From positions 1-64,000 of the forward strand of contig RQOL01000535.1 in the NCBI GenBank assembly GCA_013076295.1: 64,000 nucleotides of DNA. The letters run 5' to 3'. Both the position numbers and the translations under genes were made by a program. Within the stretch, counting starts at the first letter, position 1; every line of letters begins with the position of its first letter. Below, piece after piece: positions 19,908 to 31,079 of the stretch. This DNA is from Sanderia malayensis (lineage: Eukaryota > Cnidaria > Scyphozoa > Semaeostomeae > Pelagiidae). Under the pieces are notes generated by a model. It ran no database searches. It had not been told where the DNA came from and saw only the letters and a list, made by a program, of their open reading frames with translations.

Positions 19908-20356
19908 CATCGATATGCCACGAGTAGTTTGGTCCTTCAGAAAGGAAGGCTCGACATTTGAGTCTTCGTTTTCGACGCTGTTCAACCCGTCTGGATCAAT
20001 ATCTTTCATAATGGCAGCCACAAAATGTCTTGGGATATGTATCTGGTGTCTTAGGCGAAGTGCATGCCAAATTGTTCTGTATCCTGCCAACATTCCTGGA
20101 CTTGTCATTTCTTCTCGGATTATCTCTCGAATGATTTCTTTCATTTAGATTGTTCTTTCTTTTTAAACCAAGTGCAGCCAGCTTCCTTTTCAGTGTCCTA
20201 AGAGACATCCATCTCTCTCCAAAAATTGTTGAATAACACTGTAAGGATACCCACGGTGAAAACATGAGGTAACAAGTCTTGTAAGTTCCTGTTCTTTAAC
20301 ACATTTATTGCAACATTTAGAAGTCGATTGGTGGCCGCATTCTTCACAATACGTTG
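19908..20356 (-). pseudogene. Integrase-type transposase gene, exon 1 (frameshifted)
   Basis: Reading toward lower coordinates, this shows a Cys-rich start (YCEECGHQSTSKCCNKC), a helical DNA-binding-like region (MSLRTLKRKLAALGLKRK), then REEMTSPGMLAGYRTIWHAL and HIPRHFVAAIMKDIDPDG, ending EGPNYSWHIDG at the donor 19908 (gatg|gtaac). Three single-base frameshifts break it, near 20212, 20150 and 19985. The start lies beyond 20357, where the BEL element has inserted. A homologous first exon at 53825-54306 confirms the family. Confidence 0.7.
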
Positions 20357-20785
20357 TGTTAGATATTTCCTGACATCAATTGCCAGGATAAGAACTCCAT
20401 GAATTCATCCCGAAAGATTCAACTCGTTCCGAAAATTACTCGTAAGAAATAACTCAATCTTTACTTGGTCAGGCTCATAGATTCACATAGATTCGTAGGC
20501 TCAATCTCAATCGAAGTAACAAAATATATATTTAAAACTATTTACACATTCGGTAGGCTTGCAGGCTCCAATTCTGAAATTCCGTATCTCTGAAAAATGC
20601 ACTTCTGTTTCAAGGAAGGTTAGACTCAAATTCATGCCCTGTACAGCAACAACACCAAGTTTTATGGTGTGTACAGCGATTATCATCTCAGACATGTAAA
20701 CAACTACCAAATTCCAAAAGGTCTGAGTCACTGTGTACAGGGGGGTTGCGCCCGCAAACCTATTAATCTTCACAAAAATCCCACA
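20357..20785 (-). repeat. 3' LTR of the BEL/Pao element
   Basis: Begins tgttagatatttcctgacat and ends aaaaatcccaca; same length as 29656-30084. Seen differences are few: for example attcatcccg against attgatcccg, and ttctgaaatt against ttcttaaatt. Confidence 0.92.
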
Positions 20786-20797
20786 CTCCCCCCTTGA

Positions 20798-21884
20798 TCA
20801 ATCGATAGATTTATCAACAATTTTGCGAATTAAGTCTGCGTTCATCGCAGCTACCCTTCTGGGTCGAACACGCGGACCCTCAGTTTCTTCTATATCATCA
20901 AACTTAGAAAGTTTCTTGCCTCTTTCGTCATTAGCAGTTACCTCAATAGGATACAAATGTTGTACAGAGCGTCTCAATCGAGTAAATGTTCCCTTCGTAT
21001 TCACAAGTCTGATCACTGCTCCACGCATTTGCTTTTCCTCACTGACGATCAACTCTTCTACCACTGCTACTTTCCATCTTCCTCGTGGTAAATTGACATC
21101 CTTCACAATGACAACATCACCTCTCTTTACACTTTGTTGCATCTCATTAACTTCTTTTGAACTGTGCTGTTCTCGCAAATTGATCAAATATTCATCTGTC
21201 CATCGTTTCCAAAAATGCCCAAGAAGCGTACGTAAATATCGAGCTCGCTTCTCTAACACTGTTGCATCATAATCATCATCTTCATCATCCAGCTCATCAG
21301 GATATGGCAGAGATAGTATACGTCTGCCTATTACTAGATGAGATGGAGTGATAGGTTCTTCTAGGTCATCAGAATAAATAAAGCCAAGTGGTCTGGAATT
21401 AACAGTTCCTTCCGCTTCAGCAACAACAATGGTCAACTCCTCATAATCCAATTTCGCATTACCAAGAATCTTTCTCAATGTCCTTTTCAACAATTGTACC
21501 ATCCGTTCATAAAAGCCTCCAGCCCACGGTGCTTTCTCCAGAATAAATTTCCATATGATTTTCCTTTGTGCCACAAAATCTTGAACATCACAATTCCTAA
21601 ACAATGCGTCCAATCCCTTGTTAGCATTCTTGAAAGTCTTTGCATTGTCTGTAGTGATTCTTAATGGCACTCCTCTTCTTGCAATAAATCTTTTCAAACA
21701 TCGAATGAAAGCCGGTGCTGATAAGTTAGGCACAACTTCAAAATGAACCGCTCTACTTGATGAACAAGTAAAAAGACAAACATAAGCCTTTTGAGAACCT
21801 CCATTATTCACCTTAATAAATAAGGGTCCAGCAAAATCTATTCCAATATCAGCAAAAGCAACTCCACCCTTTACTCTTCCTTCT
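20798..21884 (-). CDS. BEL/Pao integrase core and C-terminal domain
   Basis: The frame continues from 25229 once the hAT is removed. It contains IGIDFAGPLFIKVNNGG (first Asp), LRITTDNAKTFKNANKG (second Asp) and ILEKAPWAGGFYERMVQLLK (Glu within the WxGGFYERxV box of BEL/Pao integrases), then NSRPLGFIYSD and the C-terminal KRGDVVIVKDVNLPRGRWKV domain. It ends at 20798, 12 bp before the 3' LTR. The triad is complete. The apparent start at 21919 is an artefact of the hAT end. Confidence 0.88.
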
Positions 21885-21892
21885 GGTAAACT

Positions 21893-24800
21893 CAGAGCCG
21901 CATTTACCCATGGGCCCACTGGGCCCGGGCCCAGGGGCCCCCGAAGATTCTTAGATTTAGGGGGCCCCGAGCAAAATTTCGAAAAACCTATGAACTGCTA
22001 TTGATTTTATTCTTGTGTTTGAATCGAGAAGTAATGTCTTCAAACAACGCAATAATACATTGTTCCTTGAAATTGGATATCATAAACTGAGTTTGGCGAC
22101 ATCAGCCATGCTATGATAATTTTCATTTAATCTTCTTTCCGTTAGCAGATCGTTAGTTAAATAATCATCTTGACAATACATTTGAAATTTACACCAAGTT
22201 TATGACTGATCTATGTTTGAGACAATAGTAATTGACTACGATATTTGCTCTTCCATGACCATGACGTGACTTCATGACATGAAGCCAAAGAATCTACCCA
22301 AAACATTGATCTTATCTTATGGTTTAAATAAAGTTTGAAGATGAGCAACAGGTCTTACCCTAGCGGTGCAGCAAAGAAAAAGTTGAAGAAAATTCGTGAA
22401 ACTGAATCTCTTAAAAACGTTCCAAAATTAACAAGTCTTGGTTTCAATTCAAAACCCAAAGAGACTGAAGGAAATGATGGTGAAGGCATCCAAGAAGATA
22501 TATGCGAACTGTCAACCGAGGGACAAAACCAAACGTTATCAACTAATGAAAAAATAGCTTATGTCACAGATAAAGAAGAAGATCTCTCAGGCTCAGAATC
22601 GGATTCTTCTTGCGAGGAGTCCAGAGAAAGAAGTAGGAAAGGCGATGTGGAAGAAAGTCTTTTGGTCAGTCACTTTTCTAATGATGCAGCACAGTGGACA
22701 GAGATCACTGAGGAACTTCGACACTACTGGGCCTCGAATGGACCCACGCAGTGCCAAAGGTGGACATCTCCGTACATTCAGTCGGCAAGGGAGTTTAAAG
22801 AGAGAGCACGAATAAAAACTCGATATTTCAGTGAATCCCTTCTTCACAGAAAGCTGCCAGACGGCGAGAAAATTAAGAGAGAGTGGCTTCTTTATTCTCC
22901 ATCAACAGGGAAAGTTTTTTGCTTTTATTGCAAGTTGTTCGAAAGTACTAACCATTCTTCGATGTTTTCCAACGAAGGCTTTGATGACTGGAAACACCCA
23001 GAGATGATTCACGTGCATGAGCGTTCATCAGCCCACTTTGAGAGCATTCAATCCTGCAGACGTTGGAAAACAAGACAAAGCTTGATTGATACCCAACACC
23101 AACAGCAAATACAGAAAGAGGAAGCATATTGGGGAAGCGTATTGTCAAGGGTGGTCGAGGTGGTGAAGTTCTTGGGAGAAAGAGGATTGGCTCTACGTGG
23201 AGATTCTCACATTATCGGAAACTCAGATTACGGGAATTTCCTTGGAATAATGGAGCTCATTGGAAAATTTGACCCTTTTCTAGCTGACCATATTGCCCGT
23301 TTCGGAAATCAAGGATCGGGATATCCATCATATCTATCTCACGCAACTATGGAAGAAATTGTAAGCATATTAGGAAACGCGTTGCGTGAAAGTATAGTAG
23401 CGTCCATCAAAGAGGCGAAGTATTATTCCATTATTGTGGACTCCACCCCAGATGTCTCCCACGTTGACCAGCTGACTTTGGTTGTGAGGTACATTGAAAA
23501 TGGAAAACCCGTAGAAAGATTTGTTGGTTTTACACCTATCAAATCACACAAAAGTGAATCATTGACCTCAGACATCCTGGAGACCTTGAAAGCCCTGACG
23601 CTGGACATTGATCTGTGCAGAGGCCAGTCATACGACAATGCATCCAACATGTCAGGAAAATATACTGGGGTTCAAGCAAGAATCAAAGAAGTAAATAGTT
23701 GTGCACCTTACATGCCTTGTGCCAGCCACTCACTCAATCTTGTGGGCAATGTTGCTGCTGAGTGTTGTCGTGAAGCAGTCTCATTCTTTTCCATTGTAAG
23801 TGAAGTTTATAATTTTTTTTCTTCTTCAACCTACCGATGGGACTCTATGAAAGAAAACTTAGCAAAACACCAACTGGTGGTTAAAAAGTTATCAGACACG
23901 AGGTGGTCTGCTCGGCATGATGCTATCAGGGCACTTGCGAAAGGTTCTGTTCCCATTAAAAAATCCTTAGACGAGTTAGCTGACGATGAAGAGCAAACAA
24001 TGCAGACCAGACATGATGCTGAGTCAATTTCTGACAAAATGAATGCTCTGGAATATGCATTCATGTGCTTGTTTTGGTATGACTTACTTGGGAGAATAAA
24101 TGCTACAAATCTGTCTTTGCAAACGATTGATCTGAGTCTTTCATGCGTTGTTGACTTGTATCGCAGTTTGAAGTCATACATTTCAGAGATCAGAAGTGAA
24201 GGAAAATTCAAAGAGTATCTCGACAAGGCAAAATCATTCAGCGATGCAACATATCAGGAATTCAGAGATGAGAGAAGGAGGAAAATCAAAAGAAAAAAGC
24301 CAACGGACGAGAGTGCAACAAGTGGAGTAGAGCTAGCTGGCGAACGAGCCTTTTACGTTAATACGTACCTGCCAATCATCGACAGTCTCCAAACTGAGCT
24401 CTCCCGGCGGCAAGCAGCATACGAGCTTATCAATGACAGATTTGGTTTTCTCGTTAGTCTGGATAGCAAAGATGTGGACGTTGCTACTAATTGTAAAGTC
24501 CTGAAAGAAGCCTATCCAAATCATTTTGATGATGACATGGAAATGGAAATTCGGCAATATCGCAAGTTTGTTGAAAAGCCTCTTCAAACGTTCCTCTATA
24601 AGAGGAGGAATCTCCTTGATACCGACACCGAATGTCACAAAAAAAGAAAGAAATTGAAGAGGCGACAGCCCCATGAAAGACAAAAGCCTATTTCGGAGTT
24701 TCTGTTAGAGCAAATTGTGAAAGGAGGTGTAGCTGCCACTTTCCCAAATGCAATGACCGCACTTAGACTGTTACTCACCTTGCCATGTGGAGTTGCCTCC

Positions 24801-25220
24801 GGTGAAAGAAGTTTCTCTATGCTGAAAAGGGTCAAGAGTCAACTATAGGTCCACCATGTCACAAGACCGCGTTACTGCGTTATGCTTAATGGCCGCAAAT
24901 TTTGATGTGCTGAGAGGTTTAGACGCCAAGAAAATCATCTGCAATTTTGCAGCAGTGAAGGCAAGACGAAAAGAATTAGCAGCATCATGAACTAAAGGAC
25001 AAGAGTAGTTTATTGGGATTGCACCGAAATGTGTATATTTTTACAAATTATTCATTTTTTGAGTTTTTTCTATCAAACTATTTAGTTGATATTAACTTGT
25101 TTGTAATGACTGAATCTGAGTACTCTATACGTGAAATACATAAAAAAATTTTTTGATGTATTTCAAGGGGCCCAAATTAATTTTGGGCCCAGGGCCCCCA
25201 CCGACTTAAATGCGGCCCTG
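21893..25220 (+). mobile_element. hAT transposon inserted in the BEL integrase
   Basis: Termini are cagagccgcatttaccc at 21893 and, inverted, taaatgcggccctg at 25220 (cagggccgcattta). GC-rich subterminal gggcccaggggcccc motifs sit inside both ends. A perfect 8-bp target duplication, ggtaaact, lies at 21885-21892 and 25221-25228. Size is 3,328 bp with a single transposase gene. The perfect duplication implies a fairly recent event. Confidence 0.95.
22335..24990 (+). pseudogene. hAT transposase (TTF finger, ZMYM/DUF4371 type)
   Basis: Starting at ATG 22335 the frame runs 837 codons. A Lys-rich nuclear-type N-terminus is followed by a TTF-type zinc finger around residues 170-240 (KREWLLYSPSTGKVFCFYCK ... 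HVHERSSAHFES). The RNase H-like core begins with YYSIIVDSTPDVSHVDQLT (first Asp) and continues through LCRGQSYDNASNMSG (second Asp) and APYMPCASHSLNLVGN. The C-terminal dimerisation segment reads LPCGVASGERSFSMLKRVKS (Glu in SGERSFS). A stop at 24846 truncates it. One frame over, homology continues without gap (NYRSTMSQDRVTALCLMAA) to a stop at 24990, so a 1-bp indel at about 24838-24843 removed the last 50 residues. Confidence 0.88.
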
Positions 25221-25228
25221 GGTAAACT

Positions 25229-27640
25229 TGCTGCTTGTGGCACTCGATAAGATTTCCCATGTAACTTCTTACATTTCCGACAACCATCAATAATCTTCTT
25301 GACTAACTGGCGACCTTTTACAATCCAATATTTGCTCCTCACTTCTGTCAAGGTATCTCTAGTGCCTCCATGATGAACCTTCAGATGACAATCTTCAATT
25401 ATCAGTCCTGTGACAAAATGCTCCCTGGGTAAAAGAATTGGAAATTTCGACGTAGAAGGGAGACACGATTCACTCAGTCTACCCTTGCATTTAACAATTC
25501 CATCCTCTTCAAACAAACCAAATTGACCAACTAACTGACTGTAATGATCTTTACTCTTCTTCAAATCAGACTGAATATCAACCAGCAGCAAATGTTCAGC
25601 TTCAAGTAAATCTTCTGCTGAAACATTAAGGTCTTTGCAACTTCTCTTCAACAGCTTCGTGAATTTCAAAACATAAGCAATAACTCTCAACAGTTTACTC
25701 AGCTTACTAAATCTTGAGTAATCCACAATATTTGACAATTTGTGATCTTTGGAAATTAACAATGACGTAACATTTCTTGATTGCACTTTAACTTCTTTGT
25801 TACATTCTTCCTGAATCTCCTCTGCATACGCATCTTCTTGTACTGAAGGATAACCGCAAGAAGGACCTTTTAACCATCCAGGTCCTTGCCACCATAAATG
25901 ACTTTCAGCAATTTCTGTTGCTAAGCAACCCCTAGAACCGAGGTCAGCAGGGTTCTCAGATCCAGGACAATGATTCCAGCTGTTTACTCTTGTCAACTTG
26001 ACAATTTCTTCTCTTCTGTTAAAGACGAATTGCTTGTAATCCTTATTTGCACGAATCCAGTATAAAACTGCTTTACTATCTGTCCAACAATAAACTGTGT
26101 CAACTTTAACAACAGGTTTCAAAGCCTTCTCCACAGATGTAACTAATCTCGCAGCAATCAGCGAAGCCAACAATTCCAGTCTCGGAATAGATAAATCCGA
26201 TAAAGGCGCTAAACGAGACTTTGAAGTAACCAATGATACTTTTGTTCCCTCCTCGGTTTCCATACACAGGTAAACAACTGCGCAATAAGCCTTCTGAGAG
26301 GCGTCTCCGAATACATGCAATGATGTAGATAAAACTTCCCTTTCCATGTTCCGCAAATAATATCGATCAACCATAATTTCCATGCTCAAACTAGCAACCC
26401 ACTTCTCCATAAACGATAAATCTTGCGAAGAAACTTCAGAATCCCAATCGTACTTCTCTTTACAAAGCTCCTGAAATAAAGAGCGAACTGGGATGATAAC
26501 TGGGGTTATCAAACCAAGTGGGTCAAAGAATTTGCCAGCCACACGTAAAATGTTCCTTCTCGTCAGGTGTGGCAACAATTTCAAGGCAAACTCTCGTAGT
26601 AAGGGCAGTTTCAAAACAATGGTGTCTTTTCGTAAATCCCAATTTAGGCCCAAAACTTTGTGCTCACAACTCGACTTGATTTCGTTTAATCCTCCAACAG
26701 ACACTTTAGCAAACGATTGCTCATCACTGCTATTGACAACTTCTTCTTGCTTCAACTGCTCGTCGATTTTCTCCATAATATCTGCAGAATTCGAAGCCCA
26801 TTTTCTCAAGTTGAAACCCCCAGAGCTAAGACAGGCTCTTGCCTCTTTGAATTTCATCATGATTTCTTCTTCGTTTGCTCCCCCGCAGGTCCAATCGTCG
26901 ACGTAGAAACTGCGGAGCATCTCCTCCGCCATTCTCTCGTTGAGCTGATAATAACTTCTGATATGAAATGCTAATGTTGCATTCAAACAGAAAGGTGAGC
27001 ACGCCATCCCAAACAATACTGTCCTGTAGCGATAAACTACAATCGAAGGGTCATTATCCTTGACATCAGACACCCACAGAAAACGCATAAGATCTCTTTG
27101 ACTTTCATCAACAAAAATATTGAGAAATGCCTTCTCAATATCCGCCACTAAACCAATAGAATAAGCTCGAAAGCGTAATAAAATATCTACGATCGCTGGG
27201 GCCATCGCCGGCCCAATGTATACACAATCATTCAGTGATGGCAATTTATCACTCACTTTCGAGCTTGCATCAAAAACAACACGAACTTTCGTCGTAACCG
27301 AATCCTCTCTTCTCACAGCTTGATGAGGTAAATAAAATACCTCTCCGACATCTTTCTTCTCAGAAACGACCACCCTTTCAATAATTCCAGCTTGAAATTG
27401 TTCTTGAATTATTTTGTCATATTCCCGCAGAAGATCCGGATCCTTTCTCAAACGATTCAGCAGCGAATTTAATCTTGCGACACTCAATTCGTAATTGTCA
27501 GGCAAGGTTTCATGTTCTTCCTTCAAGGGTAGCTTTACGCTGTATTTCCCGCATTTTGTCATGGTGATATTCTTCGTAAAGGTGTCGTAAACCGTATCTT
27601 TATTTCGTATTCCAACGGACTCCAAGTCCCACAACCGATT
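25229..27640 (-). CDS. BEL/Pao Pol: RT, RNase H and integrase N-terminus
   Basis: From 27640 the frame reads WDLESVGIRNKDTVYDTFTK (Pol start), then GIIERVVVSEKKDVGEVFYL and the RT. DIEKAFLNIFVDESQRDLMR carries the first catalytic Asp and SFYVDDWTCGG the YVDD box. RNase H follows with SLHVFGDASQKAYCAVVYLC and YCWTDSKAVLYWI. The integrase zinc region follows as LKVHHGGTRDTLTEVRSKYW and CRKCKKLHGK. All residues expected for activity are visible. At 25228 the hAT interrupts; before that insertion the protein continued into 21884-20798. Confidence 0.9.
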
Positions 27641-29632
27641 TCACAAACTTGGAGCAGATTCACTGACAGCACTATATTGACTTTCCAACACAACAGGGTT
27701 CCCAGCAGATATCCTCAAAACGTGAGTGGATACCATGTTTGCAGCACAGGATAAACTTCTTCTATCGCAGGGAACTGGGCCCGACAATACCCATCCCAGA
27801 GTGGTTTCGTACGCCATAGGGCTCTCCGCTGTCTCCCCCCGTTTCACACATCCAGTAAAAAATCTTGCAACATTGTCAGCACCAACCAAAATACTGATCG
27901 AACTGGCATCGGCTCCGTCGTTATAATCTGCTAATTTCAAACCCTTCAAATGTTCAAAACTCTGTACCGCCTTCTTGATATCTTGATTAGCAATTGCATC
28001 GCAAATCTCTGTGCTTGAATAAGCTCTAATTGGTGTTGAAAAACCTCCATCGGTGCTTGCAATCATACAGTCAACGATAGGGTAAGATCTAACTTCCCCT
28101 GCCCGGGAACCAAATACTTTTACATTCAACGTCTCTTCTCCGACAGTAGGCAATTTTAATCTCTGCACGAGGTCTTCCTTAACATAGCTGTGTTGACTCC
28201 CAGAATCAAAAACAAGACGAGCTCTGACCTTCTCCGTTGACCCCGATTGATACACAAATGCTTGCGCTGTCTGCAACAATACAGAATTCTGCGTTCCGAC
28301 ATATAACGAACCTGTCTCCTTCGCATCGGTCGTTACCACGTTCGATTGACTGGGGTGAACCTTTGACGTTGAATCCTGTGTCTCACCTTGTCTTCCTTCA
28401 CAAATACTGATGTGATGTCTGCCATTACAATTGAAACATTTTCCGGTTGAGGGGCAATTTTTCGCAATATGATTCTTCCTTAAACATACAAAACAACGTC
28501 CTTGCTTCCGTAGAATTTGTCTCCGTGTTTTTTTGACAGTTATGACTTGACATTGTCTTGAACTGTGACTCTCTCGGCAATAAGTACAGCTTGGTGTAAA
28601 CGTCTGTTTAGATTCTGTAAACAGAGTCGCTGCAGTTGGCAGTGATGATTTATTCCCATAAACATTTGCAGGTTTTGACTCGAAGGATTCATATTTCGTG
28701 GGCAAAGCAGCCTTTATGCCGAGACATCTCTCCCTATTTTCAACTTCGTACCTCAACAAATTCAACAGCCGGCCAAGTTCCCATTTATCATCCTTTATTT
28801 CTCTACCAATCAACAACCGGACATCTTCTGGAATTTTACTGAGGAGCACAGGCACCAACAAACTTCCATAGGATGATGTAGGCACATCTAAAGACTGTAA
28901 CCCACGTACGTGCACTTCAACCTTGTCATACAACTTACGTAAGTCTCGTATGTTCTTTGATGAAGTCAGCGGTGTAATCCTCAACAACGCATCGTGATGT
29001 CCACTGATTATAACTTGTTTATCACCAAAACGTCGCTGTAAAAGCTCAATAGCCGAGACATAATTCGCTTCAGTTGTAGGAAGACCAGCTATCACTGAGG
29101 CTGCACTTCCCTCCAGTAAGTCTCTCAAGTAGCTGAATTTCGTTATAACGTTCAGACTCTTTTCTTCGTGGATCGCACTTTTGTAACTGTCCCAAAAGGA
29201 TTGCCATTGCGTTACTTCTCCACTAAATTTTTTCAATTTTAACTTGGGCAATATCGACGAAACTGCAGTAACTTTGTTAGGAGCTTGTGAAGAACCTTGA
29301 CTGGTGTTTGCAGTATTCACACCAAGACTTTCATCAATTTTCAATAGTGTTTCGTGTACTTTACTTCTGAAAGCTCCAGCGTCACTGATATCGTTAAATA
29401 TCTCGTTATCATCGTCTGTGAGCTCTACCACAGCGTCATCCAGGTATTTCAAAACTTCTAATTCTTCCCGTAAAGTGACTTTCAATTGTTTCAATTTTGT
29501 CGTAGCCCCAACTTCTGCACTCTGTGCGACTGTCTCTTCGGCGATCTCGATCGTTTTCTCTGTGAATTTTCTGTGTCCAGTTCTAATACTCAGATTTTTC
29601 TCAAGGCTTTTTCCTCCTTTTTTCTTTGGCAT
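27641..29632 (-). CDS. BEL/Pao Gag and aspartic protease
   Basis: ATG 29632 lies 24 bp after the 5' LTR and gives MPKKKGGKSLEKNLSIRTG, then a capsid region with the typical LPKLKLKKFSGEVTQWQSFW and FSYLRDLLEGSAASVIAGL. A nucleocapsid has zinc knuckles CFVCLRKNHIAKNC and CFNCNGRHHISIC. The protease has VRARLVFDSGSQHSYVKEDL (D-S-G in place of D-T-G) and the BEL-type YETTLGWVLSGPV box. The frame ends at a TGA (27641-27643) and Pol carries on in the same frame. That stop could be a point mutation or a readthrough site; the sequence cannot tell. Confidence 0.9.
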   Translation of the reverse strand: MPKKKGGKSLEKNLSIRTGHRKFTEKTIEIAEETVAQSAEVGATTKLKQLKVTLREELEVLKYLDDAVVELTDDDNEIFNDISDAGAFRSKVHETLLKIDESLGVNTANTSQGSSQAPNKVTAVSSILPKLKLKKFSGEVTQWQSFWDSYKSAIHEEKSLNVITKFSYLRDLLEGSAASVIAGLPTTEANYVSAIELLQRRFGDKQVIISGHHDALLRITPLTSSKNIRDLRKLYDKVEVHVRGLQSLDVPTSSYGSLLVPVLLSKIPEDVRLLIGREIKDDKWELGRLLNLLRYEVENRERCLGIKAALPTKYESFESKPANVYGNKSSLPTAATLFTESKQTFTPSCTYCRESHSSRQCQVITVKKTRRQILRKQGRCFVCLRKNHIAKNCPSTGKCFNCNGRHHISICEGRQGETQDSTSKVHPSQSNVVTTDAKETGSLYVGTQNSVLLQTAQAFVYQSGSTEKVRARLVFDSGSQHSYVKEDLVQRLKLPTVGEETLNVKVFGSRAGEVRSYPIVDCMIASTDGGFSTPIRAYSSTEICDAIANQDIKKAVQSFEHLKGLKLADYNDGADASSISILVGADNVARFFTGCVKRGETAESPMAYETTLGWVLSGPVPCDRRSLSCAANMVSTHVLRISAGNPVVLESQYSAVSESAPSL

Positions 29633-29655
29633 CTTTCATCCGGCTCGGTGGACCA

Positions 29656-30084
29656 TGTTAGATATTTCCTGACATCAATTGCCAGGATAAGAACTCCATG
29701 AATTGATCCCGAAAGATTCAACTCGTTCCGAGAATTACTCGTAAGAAATAACTCAATCTTTACTTGGTCAGGCTCATAGATTCACATAGATTCGTAGGCT
29801 CAATCTCAATCGAAGTAACAAAATATATATTTAAAACTATTTACACATTCGGTAGGCTTGCAGGCTCCAATTCTTAAATTCCGTATCTCTGAAAAATGCA
29901 CTTCTGTTTCAAGGAAGGTTAGACTCAAATTCATGCCCTGTACAGCAACAACACCAAGTTTTATGGTGTGTACAGCGATTATCATCTCAGACATGTAAAC
30001 AACTACCAAATTCCAAAAGGTCTGAGTCACTGTGTACAGGGGGGTTGCGCCCGCAAACCTATTAATCTTCACAAAAATCCCACA
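29656..30084 (-). repeat. 5' LTR of the BEL/Pao element
   Basis: 429 bp, TG...CA, same as 20357-20785. In minus-strand orientation it precedes the primer-binding site at 29655 and the Gag start at 29632. Confidence 0.92.
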
Positions 30085-30188
30085 CATTGTTCACAAGAAA
30101 AGGCCACCTAGCGGTACAAAAGTCAATATAATATAAAGAAAATAGCGAATTACGAGCTGATGTTAGTGCTAGAGGGTTTTGGCAGCGT

Positions 30189-30599
30189 ATGCAACGAGCA
30201 TTTGTTGACGTTGGGGTATTTTACCCTTTTGCTCCAAGTTACCGCTGCAAAACCCTAGCCTCGACGTTTAAATCAATGGAGCTTGAAAAGAAACGAAAGT
30301 ATAATGAAGTCATCATGAACGAAGAAAATGGAACTTTTACCCCATTGATATTTTCTTGCAATGGTGGTATGAGCCGTGAAACAAGAAAATTTTTCCAGCG
30401 ATTGTCTGAACTAATTTCAGAAAAGCACAATCAAAATTTTATTGAAACATGTGCATGGGTTAAAAGAAAGTTGGGTTTCTGTTTACTCAGAACTGCTGTT
30501 TTGTGCATTAGATGTTCAAGGTCTCGAAAACATAATGTCCCCATTGGTGAAATGGGCGATATTGACACTAGAAACGTTTTATCTAGTATTGTTAATTAG
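30189..30599 (+). pseudogene. Retroelement RT-protein C-terminal fragment
   Basis: The frame reads QRAFVDVGVFYPFAPSYRCK, MELEKKRKYNEVIMNEENGT, FTPLIFSCNGGMSRETRKFF and LLRTAVLCIRCSRSRK. This block, with the RAFxDVxVFxPxAPSY opening and a terminal LLRxAxLCIRxSR, recurs at the C-terminus of RT-bearing repeats in many fish and marine invertebrate genomes. The RT domain itself is not present upstream, where the BEL insertion ends at 30084. A non-LTR element end is most likely, though I cannot name the clade. Confidence 0.6.
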
Positions 30600-30639
30600 C
30601 AAAAGTTACTTGTACTTTCTTCTTCTTCTTCTTTCTCTT

Positions 30640-30900
30640 GGCCCCTAGGGCCGTCGAGGCATCTTTGATGCCGCCAACACGCGCCTCCTCCAGCCATCCC
30701 GGTTCTGCGCCAGCCGACTACAGCTCACCGCCGACTCGCCTGTCCAGCGCGTGACGTCCTGGATCCAGTTGAAGATCCTGGATCCTGGATCCTGGCGCCT
30801 CTGCCCGTCCGTGGCCGGCCAACGCGCCTCTGCCCGTCCACCATCCCTGTCATCACGTCATTTGCTAGTTGTCCATCATGTCTTGCTATATTTATTGTTT
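30640..30900 (-). pseudogene. Non-LTR retrotransposon ORF2 C-terminal tail
   Basis: On the minus strand, QRRVGRPRTGRGARI, then after a frame change FNWIQDVTRWTGESA and SRLAQNRDGWRRRVLAASKM, matches the R-R-x-G-R-P...W-x-x-D-I...W-T-G...A-Q-D-R-x-x-W-R tail of many LINE endonuclease-RT proteins. The DNA is much more GC-rich than its surroundings. A triplicated ggatcct-type repeat at about 30765-30790 marks the frame change. Confidence 0.6.
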
Positions 30901-30999
30901 TGCAAGTTTTTGTGAACCGGCAGCCTATCGGTATATAAACATCGCTGGTAATTTTTGATTGGTTGATTCTCATATAAAGACAATCAATATTAATGTTTG

Positions 31000-31079
31000 A
31001 ATTTGTATGCAGCAACTCTGATTTGTATGCGGCAACTCTGATTTGTATGCAGCACCTCTGATTTGTATGCGGCAACTTC
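31000..31079. repeat. 20-bp tandem repeat, four copies
   Basis: The unit gatttgtatgcggcaactct occurs four times in a row with one or two changes. The 177-codon minus-strand frame over this area is a by-product. From 31080 to 32690 I find no gene, inverted repeat or clear element apart from AT-rich unique-looking sequence; frames at 31707-31919 and 32054-32474 lack protein-like character. Confidence 0.85.

Larger units (their letters stand above)
20357..30084 (-). mobile_element. Full-length BEL/Pao retrotransposon with nested hAT
   Basis: Two 429-bp LTRs (20357-20785 and 29656-30084), both TG...CA and nearly identical, enclose gag-pro-pol on the minus strand. Flanking five bases are cgttg and cattg, a target duplication with one mismatch. 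Directly after the 5' LTR (29655 down) the primer-binding site reads tggtccaccgagccggat, close to the complement of a tRNA-Tyr 3' end. Gag starts 24 bp later. It inserted into the integrase-type gene. The hAT at 21893-25220 splits its integrase; removing it and one duplication gives an unbroken reading (QAASLPEGRVKGG). Confidence 0.92.
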
